DNA from: Epiperipatus broadwayi
Taxonomy: Eukaryota; Onychophora; Udeonychophora; Euonychophora; Peripatidae
Direction: 5' to 3'
DNA length: 64,000 nt
NCBI GenBank assembly: GCA_028023455.1
Contig: JAQFVV010000507.1
Span: 246,501 to 310,500, forward strand
Shown here: positions 1 to 10,999 of the stretch, piece after piece
Position numbering within the stretch: position 1 is the stretch's first letter
Layout: each line of letters starts with the position of its first letter
Notes under the pieces: generated by a model
Seen by the model: only the letters and a program-made list of their open reading frames with translations
What the model was told of the DNA's origin: nothing
Databases searched by the model: none
Position numbers and translations under genes: made by a program

Positions 1-345
1 AAACCTGAAGCTCCGATGTGCCATTATCTTTGACCAGAGAATATATTCAGTCAATCAAAAGCTCTTGGACCTAATTCGCATTTTCAAAACCTGAGATACC
101 AAACTAGCCCCACCTCCACTCTTCACAGACACTTGGGCAATCTTCCAACTCCCATCCTCTCAGCCTCTGTCATAGGACTCAATCACAAAGATATGCATTT
201 CATACTGGCCTGTACTACACACCATTTCCCCTTTCCACTTCCCATTCCCTTTTCACATGTATCCTGCCCTCTTACCATGTTGCTCTGAAATTTCATTTAT
301 CTTACTGTATGTTTTTTTTTTTTTGATGAATAAACATTTCATCAC
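1..345. other. GC-richer segment, possible 3' end of an unidentified element
   Basis: Positions 1-290 are clearly richer in C and G than the rest of the window and contain pyrimidine-rich runs of C, T and CT. A T-run lies at about 311-324, followed by AATAAA near 328. No reading frame is convincing on either strand. The shape suggests the terminal part of a transcript-derived or mobile element cut by the window edge, but no family is recognised. Confidence 0.25.
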
Positions 346-581
346 TGAGAAAAAAGACCTGAAGTGCAATAGATAGCGCCAGTTGCTGGGCAACCTGGCA
401 TGCAGCAGATAGCTACAAATGTTAGATGATCTGAAGTTTACATTAGATTGGCTGCAACAAGAGTTGTTACTGCAGTTAAAAAACTTGTAAATTAATAAAA
501 GTTTACTGCAAGTGAATAGCATGTCAATATTGTAATTGAAAGAACTGCAACATTTGTATGTAAATTAAACAAAATCCAAAA

Positions 582-2640
582 ATGGCATTTCAAAATAATA
601 TTAAGGAATTTGATGTTAATGATGAAGCAAATTAATGTTGGAAGGATTAATGGAAAATAAAAGGAGAGAAATAAATCACAACCAAATTTATTGAAGATCT
701 AAAAAGAAGAAAACCATTATGTGGAGCACATAAAGAAATATATGCTCATTAATAAGAGAGGATGACAACCTATAGGTAGCAATGCTATTGTGGTTGGAAG
801 ATAAAGATAAGAGGAGAGAAATAAATCACAATCAAGTTTATTGAAGATCTAAGAAAAAGAAAACCATTATGTGGAGCACATAAAGAAATATATGCTTATT
901 AATAAAAGAGGATGACAACCTATGATCATACAAACTGAGGCTTCTAGAAGAAGTAGCATACCTCAAGCTTAATAAAAACTGAGGACATACTTTGAACTGA
1001 CAATGTGTAAGTCAGTATCACATTGGCATTTTAAAAATAGGAGATAAACATCAAATGAGAAGTATCATTATAATATGTCATTGTGGGAATTGGTGAAACA
1101 CTATGAAATTAGTATTAAATTGGATGAAATGCTCCTTGGCAAATGGCTATGGGGATGACTTACAATAGATTATGTCAAGTTCTCCTCAGAGAAATAGCTT
1201 TGATATATAAGCAGGCAGTGGATAAATATATAACACAAGAATTGCTCATAGAAGAAGCTGAAAAAATTAAAATTAATAGAAATATAGCAACATATAAAAT
1301 TATGGTAAATAAACAGATGACCATGAGCTGTCAAAGCCCTACAGAGGCTTTTGTATATTATTATTGCAATAATAAGGGACATCTAAACAAGGTCTATAAA
1401 TTTAAAAATGCTGATGCCACATATGTGGGGAAACTGGTTATAAAATTAGGAAAAGGGAGCTAAGAGAAGATCTCAAATTGCAGAAAGTAGAAATCAAGAG
1501 TAAAATTGAAATAAAAACAATAACAGTATAGATAATAATCACATTTGTTTAAATGTACAAACTGTCAGACAAAAAAGCAGTATGAAAATTGACAGTGACA
1601 TGGGGTTGTTTTTAATTTTGCTAAAGGATTGGACAAAATTAATAAAGAAGATGAGAAAGAGTGTTACTATGGAAGAAGGAGAGGTTATAGCCATGGATGT
1701 ATATGGAATTGATATATGAGGTAAAGTAATGATATTGGTTACCCTGAAGGTTAAAATAGAATTACTACTATTATATATATATCATGAAAAGAGACTTTAA
1801 TCCAATCATAGGAACAAATTGGTTCCTGTCATTAAGAATTAAGAGTGAAAAAAAAAACAATACAGATAATTTGCAATGATATTGCAAATCACATGGAAGG
1901 GTCTGGGCTGATAAGAGACAGCAGCATCAAAATCTTGAATTGTGAAATTAGACTGTCAAGTGTTGTAAAGACTGAAATTCTAGTAATATGAAGCCTCCAA
2001 AAAGTTAGAGATTTGGATTAAAGCCCACAAGCCTTGGAAGAAACTCCACATAAGTTATGCCAGCCCACATAATGAAAATATATTCCTCTTATTGATAGAT
2101 TCTTACTCAAAAGGGACAGAATGCAAAAAAATAATAATTAGGAGTACAAGCATAAAAAACACTGTGAAAGTTTTAAATAAAATTTTTGTGTATCAGGCTA
2201 CCCCAGAATTGTTTTAGGTAATAGAACTGGTTTTATATCTGATTTATTTAAAGACTTTTTAGCAAAAGCATTTGAAACAGGTGCCAAAGAAAACTTTTAA
2301 TAATATTAGCAAAACTTTAACAGATGCTATGTTTCATCAGCACTTCAAGTATGTTAACTAAAAATACAATGGCTGAGACATTATTGAACCAAAAATTCGG
2401 AACCCACCTGCCTGAAAATGCTTAGAAGGGAAATTAACTTGAATAAGGAAAGCTATAAAGTTGTAGATGCTATCTGATAAGTGACATGTAGAAGGAAAAT
2501 GGTTTCCAGGAGTAATAACCATTTTTATTTCAAGACAATTAAGAAAAGTACAAAAAATTATAAATGATAGAAGTGTGAGATGACACATAAATTTTTTGAG
2601 AGTTCACTATCTGGAATTGTTAAAAAAATTAAATGTTCAA
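582..2640 (+). pseudogene. Decayed Ty3/gypsy-type LTR retrotransposon (gag-PR-IN traces)
   Basis: This is a dead retroelement read in several frames on the + strand. A gag start at 582 (MAFQNNIKEFDVNDEAN) hits a stop after 17 residues. The longest open piece, 1143-1463 (106 aa), ends with a degenerate double zinc knuckle: CNNKGHLNKVYKFKNA keeps one Cys, Gly-His and the spacing of the usual CxxCgkkGHiakvC box, but several Cys are now Tyr. Around 1590-1870 there is a retropepsin-like stretch, including PIIGTNWFLSLRIK near 1800, which resembles the protease-end motif of gypsy Pol. An integrase-like segment follows at about 2025-2300 (WKKLHISYAS, then FLLLIDSYSKGTE). RT and RNase H are not seen, so an internal deletion is likely. 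A 149-bp tandem duplication lies in the gag part. No LTRs could be matched. The family call is inferred from domain order. Confidence 0.6.
655..925. repeat. Tandem duplication (~149-bp period) in the gag relic
   Basis: The block beginning ggagagaaataaatcaca at 663 recurs at 812 and both copies run to gatgacaacctat (about 770 and 922). The copies differ by a few substitutions and small indels. The duplication sits inside the gypsy gag remnant and is one reason the gag frame is broken. Confidence 0.85.
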
Positions 2641-2649
2641 TGTAATTCA

Positions 2650-5600
2650 AGACTTAAATTTAAATAATGAGAATCACTTATATGAGTAAAATGGATTAGA
2701 TTGTTTGCCAGAAGTAGATTTATCCCCTTCAAAGTAGTCTTATCTGGAAGAAAACTACTGAACAGCAGAAAGAAAGATATCAATTTCTAACAAGATCTGT
2801 CTGACTGTGGCAGAAACCTCAAAGACTGCAGGATTATTTTATGTGAAATAAAAGTTAATTTTCTAGATGTGGGGATAAATTGAAATGTGTATAGTGTTAT
2901 AAATAATATGAGGATACATATGATATTATTAATGTAAATAAAGTTTTATTACAGAATTATTATTCTATTATTCATTCTAGAAAAATTTACAAAAAATTAG
3001 CATGAACCGAATGTAAATTATTTAGGCAAATTAACTATATATATGTAGAATTCATTAAGCAGCAGCAGATAGAGTAAACATGTGTGCAAAAACTTGGAAA
3101 ATCACATATAGATTTTCTTATTATCAAGTAATGTGTATATAGAAGTAACATACACTACAGAAGATGTTTGTTATTGACTGTTTCAATTAAAAATTAATTA
3201 TTAGTTTGTTTACATATATATAGTTATTTCTAAGTAAAATAACTCACATTTATTTTATTTATCTTGTTTATTTAATTGTGACCTGGCTCATGTGCATATA
3301 CTCCCAGAAAACACAGCACAAATCTGGAGTTCTTGCCTCCAAAGGTAATATATATATATGTAGAACAGCAAACTATATTAAATTCTCTGTCCAAACATTG
3401 CTAACATACGTGAAAGTAGTACAGCATTACAAACAAGAAATACTATTTATCTTATAGTTTGTCATTTTAAGCCAGTTCTTATTACAATTTAACTTGGAAA
3501 CTACAGTTTATCTTTCTAAATAAATTGATAAAAATCAAAAACAGAAGTCAAACTCTTGCATCCTTTGACATTTTTACAGCTAAATAGACCATAGCATTTT
3601 TGCTAGCATCACTGTGAGAGATAAGTATAACCGAGAAATAAACCAATACCTGTTTAATTGAAATTTTTTCTTTATTTTATATATAAAAATGTAAATAAAG
3701 CAGACTATTAAAATGTTTTCTTAAATCAAAATATGTAACAAATTATCAAATCATTTAACAATTTAGTTCAAAGTCAAATATTGTAATTAACATTTTTAAC
3801 ATTCTCACTTCTAATTTTTAATTAAGTTTGTTTTAAAAGTATCATTAGACATACAGTTTATGCAACTTATTGCAAACAATAAGGGTTTTCTATTATTTTC
3901 ATAATATATATGTTATTTTTATTATTGGTAATATAAATAGATGTTATGAAGTGATAAAAAATATATAAAACTTTACAAATTATAATAATTTATTTCCATT
4001 TATTCAACTATTTGTAGGCTAACAGATAATAGTAAATTCTTTATTAGATATAACTGAAATATTTAAATTAGTACAGAAGGGTGTATATTTTATTAAATAA
4101 AATATTTTACAGAATTTAATTTCTAATTATAGAAAGTATTTACATGTTTAACATAATCTTTCTTCCCCTTTTGAATAAAAATGGATTGTTCCTTTGTTTT
4201 AATCAGGGTAGTTAGCCTTATTTCCAGACAAACTCATGACAGACTGAGTCTGTTATTTAATCACTTAATATAATCAGAGAACAATAATTTTCCATCTGAG
4301 TGGAAAGAAATTCAATTTGATTGAGTTGGTTTGCAGAATAAAACCTAAGCAGCGAGCCAGCCCAGCAAGCATTCACTAAATTAGCTTGTTTATACTTATG
4401 TCCAGATACCAACACGAGCTTCTAAAATGAAAAGCTTTTTACAAAACAGTTAACACAGTGAAATGTCTTATTTTCAGTTTAAACTATATTTATTTCACTT
4501 TTATAGTTAATATGATTAAAATTGATCAATCAATTTTAATTTCTCAAATATTAAAATTTGTACGCAAATAATTAAAAAAAAAACCAGATAACAATAAACG
4601 TTATTAATGAAAATAAAAATCAAATGATTCTTTAATTTGTATTTAAAAAAAAAAAAGCTATGCAATATGCTGTTAGTAATATAATTTTATTTTCTACACC
4701 AACTTTACGAACATAAACTTAATGAAGACAGTAAATAAGTTTTATACTTTTTACAAATATATCAGTTATGTAACTACAGTAAATAAATTTTATATAATTC
4801 TTAATATAATTATTAGTTATATTATTTGGAAAATTAAGAAGATTCTAAATACATCTGCTTATTATCTATTTTTGATACATATGTAGAGCTTTTTTTAAAA
4901 AAAAAAAATTTGAAAATATTAGACTTTAAAAGAAAAGTTTATTCTACGTAAATTTTATTTTGATATTAAACTTAATAACATTCTATAAGGGATACTATTA
5001 ATAAATTCACGGTTAAATGTTTCCATGGAAATAAATTAATAATCGCCATAGCACAAATATTTTTATAACTTTAATGCTACTTCAACAACTTCTTCACATT
5101 TTGCTATTTATGACATTTATAGTTTTTCAAAATATTTTCAGATAGACATAATGATTTTTATAACATAGTAAAAATCTGTCCTAAACTAATGTAAACAAAG
5201 TATAAATTGAAATCTTTATTTTACTTGGTTCATTATTGATTATTAATAATTTTAGCATTTAATGCTTCAAGCAAAGGTTTCTGGGAAGACAACAAGCTGA
5301 AAATGGCAGTTTATTCAAACACTTGAGTCAAGTAGCATCTTTAGTATCACATGTGAAAATGACAGGCAAAGCTCTCTATTTTCTTAGCTTTGTTCAATAA
5401 CCTTTTCAAAATGGATGCAGAAAACCACTTTTTGTCAAAAATTGAATGTATTTTCTAAAAAAAAAAAAATGTAATAACTTCTCAAGTCTTATTAGAAGGG
5501 GATGTGGAGATCAGTTTGGAAATAAAATGAGCAGTGGTTGAAACAGCGTGTCAAAAACACTCATTATTTTGCATATTTTCTTTTAAAATTAAATTATAAA

Positions 5601-7975
5601 AAGCCTAGAATACAGAATGCTTTTTCTGTTTAGATAGAGATTTTTCTAAGTATCAAAATGACATTTAGTTTGATAGATTTTAAATTAAAAATGGTTTCAA
5701 TTTTTTTAAAAAAATATTTAAAAAAATTTATGAACATTTAAATACACACACACATATATATAAATTCAAATAACTTATTATTTACAAATAATATGTATGT
5801 CTTACATCACAAAAAAAAAATAAGATTATTAAAATACTTCAAATTTATAGAAAATGATGTACAAAACCTACATGCTACTAAAAATTATGAGCAACAATTT
5901 ATATAATAAGTGATCATACAATGATCAACAAGCGATTACATAACAATGAGTTATATAACTTGCTATATATATATATATAACTTTAAATACCTTATGGAGT
6001 TGCACTTCATTAAAGTAGATGAAAGTAATAATGTAAATATTAATAAAAGCTAACTTAAATTTGAATTTGATTTGAAGTTTGCAACATTTTTAAAAAATAG
6101 ATTATAGAAAAGGAAAAAAAAAACTAAACGGTAAATTTTTATTTATAAATATATAAAACGTAGCTGTAAAAACTATGTATTAAAATTAATATTTGTTTGT
6201 TTCCAGAACCATATTTAAACATGTTAAAGTGTAATTAGGAAGAGATAAAAAATACCGATGAATTAAATTTAGTCTGTAATAATTATAGATAAAAAAGATT
6301 TATAAATCAAGGATGCTAGATAAATGTGATTGTATTTGATAATAAATGTATTTTCAGAGATCTTTTCAATCAGCTTTACAGATTATACTCTTTTCCAAAT
6401 GAAATTTTTTTTAGATATATTTTAGAGTTTATACATGTGTATATATATATATAGCAAAAGAACTTAGTATGACATAGTTATAGTTATAATAATCCACATA
6501 CTTAACAGGATTAATCTCCATGCACCTTCACATTGGAAGGAAAATTTGTGTACTGGATACACAACTAACTTTAAAATAATAAACATGTATTGGTTAACAG
6601 TCATTGTTTTATTCATATATATATAGCACAATTTTATAGACTAAACTTTATGACTGAATAATTTTTTACTGACTATGTATATGGTCTTAAACATAGCATT
6701 CTTTTGAATACAAGCATTAGATAAGATGTGATATGTTGGACTATTTCCATAATTTATGAGTGAATGTTGAATGTATAAAAAATTTTAAACTTATCGCATC
6801 TTACAATATACTATCATTACAAACCTTCAGACAAATAATAAGCATTAGATATCTGAAATGGAAAGTCAAAAAAAAATTGCTTAAATAAATTTAGCTTTGA
6901 TATATTTTCAGAATGACAAAAAAACATTCTAGGTAGTGCTAGAATGAAAAGTCTTAGATTGATTACTTTACTAAAGTTTTGGATTGTTTAACTTTACTAT
7001 AATAAAATATACCAATAGTTCAATTATTCTATATACATTTATTCCCAGATAATGGTCTTCATCTCCAAGCATGCATTACAGATTTAGATAGCTACATATA
7101 TGTTACATGTGTATAGAAAAAGAAAAAATGACAGAGAGAAAATGTATTTGGTTGACATGAAATAATTTTAGTAATAATGTTCTTTGAATAATTAAATAAA
7201 TAAATATGAATATAATCAAATACAAAATCCATAATATTTAGATTTAAGATAATTATTTTAATTATTTCACTGGATTACTATAATAAATTTATATATCAAA
7301 GATTGACTGGCATGCAAGATAAATTTACTAGCAAAATGAAATATCAAATATAAAAAATATATATGATTTTTTTGTTAAGCTTATCTAGATTTGAAGTACC
7401 AGTCAGTAGCATATATAACAGTTTATATAAGACATCTACTTTTAAGTATACATACACTTTCCCCTTTAATTGCTTGCTTTCAGAAACATAGTTACAAAGA
7501 TCTCGGAGATCTTTAAATATTTTTTGGAAGGTATTACACTATCTCAAAATTATTTTTATTGATTCTTTTTAGCATATTATGATTATTTTCAGAAGGGTTA
7601 TCCTTTTATATAAGTAATTATTGCATTATTTTTTTCTGCTGATTTTCAATATGACTATTTTCTCTTCCAGGCTGGTAATTCTAATGTTTTTTTTTATGAT
7701 GCATTCAATGATTTATGATGGTGGTCAGTATAGCAAAAATGGAAGAACTATAGTGTACATGAATTAAAAATTTATATTGACAGAAATGTTGATCAAAATA
7801 CTGAGTTCCATATTATTAAGATATAGAAAGTTTATAATAATACTTACAATCTCTCTTGTAATTAATTTCTACAGCATTTTGTGATTATTATTTTATATTA
7901 AGGTCTAGATTAGTTAGATTTTCTAGATCAGGAATGAATAGACAATCGCAGGAGAAGGACTATTTATAATTTTCT
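2650..7975. other. A+T-rich non-coding stretch
   Basis: No convincing coding sequence or intact mobile element was recognised across this stretch. It is dominated by A/T homopolymers and TA dinucleotide runs (for example about 5966-5982 and 6440-6452). Two islands, 4200-4430 and 5270-5560, are more complex and less A+T-rich; they are listed separately as possible exons or conserved non-coding elements. Confidence 0.6.
4257..4421 (-). other. Exon-like open stretch behind a good acceptor site (weak)
   Basis: On the - strand a pyrimidine-rich stretch ending cattttag is followed directly by an open frame of 54 codons that starts KLVLVSGHKY and ends LIILSD before TAA at 4257-4259. The stretch is richer in G+C than its surroundings, and a possible donor (AG followed by gttttatt) lies inside it at about 4345. 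No family is recognised. A chance ORF of this length is common in a genome like this, so the call rests mainly on composition and the acceptor. A conserved non-coding element is an equally good explanation. Confidence 0.2.
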
Positions 7976-7979
7976 CCAA

Positions 7980-9010
7980 CTGTCATGGTCCACTACTTAT
8001 ATAGTACAATGTACCAATAATAATATAAGTAATGATCGCATACAGGTTGACAATGATATAATTTTATAAATTGGAATTTGTCTTCTTACTATTTTTTTTT
8101 AAAAACACAATTAACAACTTTACTATTTTTTTAAAGGCAATATTGTTAATAATTTTTTTTTACATTCATATACTTAAAAACCATCCTTATAAAAATACAA
8201 AAATGAGAGATATCAAGTACATCAGGATTCTCATCAAATTGCAAAACATTAATATCTTTGGCAATATTAGCAAATTCACCACCTCCTTTATTTTGCTGTA
8301 ATATCTTTTATAAATGCAATTTATCCACTCTACTTTGAACACTTTTAAGGAAAAAAAAAACTTTTATTGTACATATATGCATACACAATCTTACATTTCG
8401 ACTGTCCTGCAGTCTTCTTCAGAGCCACTTTTACTTTAATTTTTTAAAAACACTTTTGCTTTTAAAAATTAAAGTAAAAGTGGTTCTGAAAAAGACTTAA
8501 GGACAGTTGAAATATAAGATTGTATATGCATATATGTATAATAAAAGGTTATTATTAAAAAGGGTTCAAAGTAGAGTAGATAAATTGCATTAACATAGTC
8601 ACATCTTTAGTTAGTTGTTCAACTAGATCAAAATTTATAATTTCTGTATGATGTCTGATACTTCTATGGAAAGTTGTACATCTTTAATTGTAGTATTAAT
8701 TTTATTTTTGTTTTTGACTAATTCAAATATTAAATCACTGACTTCTAAAAATACTTCTTTTGTCATTTCTTCATCAGTGATAGGTTTCTTATATTTTGTT
8801 AACACATAATTCACTTGAAATGATCTTTAGATTTAATAATGGATTTAACAAAATATGACAGTTGGTTGGTGTTTGCATAATTCACTTTTTATCAGAAAAT
8901 CTTTATAAAAACTTGCATGCATAGTTTTAAACTATCTTTTAATATTTCCTTTTTTGAAAGTGACATACTTGAATGACATATATAACACATATATTTTGCA
9001 TTAACTAATG
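7980..9010 (-). pseudogene. hAT transposase relic (BED / ZBED5-SCAND3 type), split by a foldback
   Basis: Three - strand pieces line up in the order expected of a hAT-type transposase. First, near 8985, a BED-finger-like MCYICHSSMSLSKKE supplies the CxxC half of the zinc site. Second, at about 8830-8700, KYKKPITDEEMTKEVFLEVS matches the region common to ZBED5/SCAND3/GTF2IRD2-like proteins (a G/KKPftDgEfvKe-type block). Third, at 8280-8165, DINVLQFDENPD followed by CIFIRMVF matches the catalytic-domain block that starts with an LQ-D-E/S-T-D motif. The second and third pieces are separated by the foldback at 8313-8591, so that element probably inserted into the transposase. Many stops and shifts show it is dead. 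Terminal inverted repeats and target duplications were not found. The family assignment is recalled from motif patterns, not searched. Confidence 0.6.
8313..8591. mobile_element. Foldback element, ~130-bp inverted arms
   Basis: The left arm (about 8313-8448) and right arm (about 8461-8591) are inverted copies about 85% alike by eye, with a loop of about 12 bp around 8449-8460. The outer ends are aatgcaatttat and its complement. Each arm contains a CTGA-AGA ... GAAA motif (left arm on the - strand, about 8396-8424; right arm on the + strand, about 8486-8513). In the left arm it encloses a perfect 5-bp stem GACTG/CAGTC with loop CAGGA. This motif resembles sequences found at the ends of Penelope-like elements, so the element may be two facing copies of such an end rather than a MITE. 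Confidence 0.75.
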
Positions 9011-10930
9011 TGAAAAAAAAACTGTTTTTACCATTCTGTATTGCAACTATATGTTTTTCTTTTCTTTGCACTCATTTTAAACATTACACACCTCTTTAAA
9101 AATCTATTTTTTATGATAAATCAATGCATATTCCCAACAATATACACAATTATTCACTTTGCAACTGAATTAACATTATTCAATGTTGGCCATTATGCCT
9201 TTTATTGTGTAACTAATGAATTTGTAATCAATATAGACACCATCGTTTCAAATAAAGGAGCATGTGTATCTGTTATTTTCATCAATTAGCTTGCCTGATT
9301 ACAAAGGACCACTTCATTTGTAAAAAGCTGATTCTCACTAGTAGTATTGTACATAGGCAAAAATGTATTTCTTTTGTGTAAAACTATCTAACCTAGTGCA
9401 AGGCAGTATCAGTTATCATTAATTCAAGTGGTCACTCTAAAATTTCTAAATCATCCACCTGTGAACTATGAACGATGGCTTGCCGATATCTGTCATAGGG
9501 TATAATATATGCACTCACATAAACTTCACTCTTTAAAACTTAACCAAGCTAAATTCTCATGGAAAACAAATTTAAACTGAATAAATAATTTAAGTGGCCA
9601 ATTTTTTCTTTTATAAAATTGCCTGTTGATAATGACAAAATCATATTTACTAAAAAGATATGTAAGTTGTTTTGATTTTTTAATTATTTTACCATGATTG
9701 TTCTTTTTATGTTGTTGACAAGAAACTTAATTGCTCTAGGTATTCAATGACTTGGCTTTTAAAATAATCACCGATTTATTAATGTAATTGCTTAAATATC
9801 AACATATTCAGTTTTTAATTGATTTTTTGAAAGTAAAATATATATTTTTCTTTATACTGTATTTTAAATTAAATATATTCCATAAAATTTGTTTTTAAAA
9901 ATGAAATATTGATCTAGTTTTTTATTTTTACCATTTTAATAATGAATAATAATTTTATGCAGAGAAATTTTATTTAAATAAATGCAATTTTTTATCCAAT
10001 ATCCTCTCTAGGATATTTCTAATGCTTAAAAGTCTAAAGAATATACCATCAAAAGAATAACCTGAGTTTATATAAAATAGTAATGATAAGACCAAGGCAT
10101 CTTACATTCCATCCATGTATTATATTCAACTCTCTCGCTTTTTAGTAATGATTTTTTTCTTACTCTTCTACAGGTCTTAGTTACATGGATATTTTAAGTT
10201 TACCATATCTTTCATAGATAATTTTCATTGGTTTTCTGGCTAATTTATTCTTTACTATAACTGTCCTGAACTTAATTTTACAGGTATTTAGCAAATTGTA
10301 TTGTACCAAAAGAAATTGTTTTCATTATACATTGTTAATACATTATTAATTCGATAATATATATAATTTTTAAATTAACTTTTTCCTCTCTGGCATTAAT
10401 AACACTATTCAATTAATATTTTTAGTTTATGATAACACTATCATAAAGGTCTCCAATCACAATAGTAAAATTCCTATTATGGTGACTTTTTTAAAAAAAA
10501 TTAATGAACTCTTGATAATGCACTTTTACAATATGCAGCAATGGTGATTTGGTACCACAAACTAATCCTAAACTAGATTCATCACAAACAATTATGCAAG
10601 ATATTTGAATGCAAATCAAAGTGTCTAATTCATACCTTTAAGAATGTATTGGGAATTAACTAACTGGAAGAATACATATAAACACTAAATAAGGTCATTT
10701 GGTTTAATAAATAAGAATTAGCAAAAACAAAACCCAAGAATTAACAAACTGATAAAAAGATGATTAAGTATAAATCAACTAATATCTTGGTGTAATGACA
10801 CATTTTTCTATGCAAAAATAAATACTGGATCACAAAAAACAATAGTTTGAACTCTGAGCATTTCAGCATTAGAGAAAACAGCAAACAAAAATGGATTAAT
10901 TTGCAAAAAAATAAGACATGGATCATCTAG
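9011..10930. other. Non-coding or unassigned relic sequence
   Basis: Short - strand stretches read like eroded protein, for example around 9540-9420 and 10570-10430, but no domain is secure. They may belong to the 5' part of the hAT relic or to the 3' part of the LTR relic upstream. No intact gene is present. Confidence 0.4.
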
Positions 10931-10999
10931 TATCTAAATCTAATGTAATTGCACATATTTTCCAATGCAAAAATGAATATTGACACAACAAACATCATA

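Noticed and set aside
8071-9289. + strand ORFs rich in Phe, Ile and Leu (8071-8301, 9041-9289) that could pass for membrane proteins
   Set aside because: They lie antisense to hAT-like coding traces and owe their hydrophobicity to T-runs.
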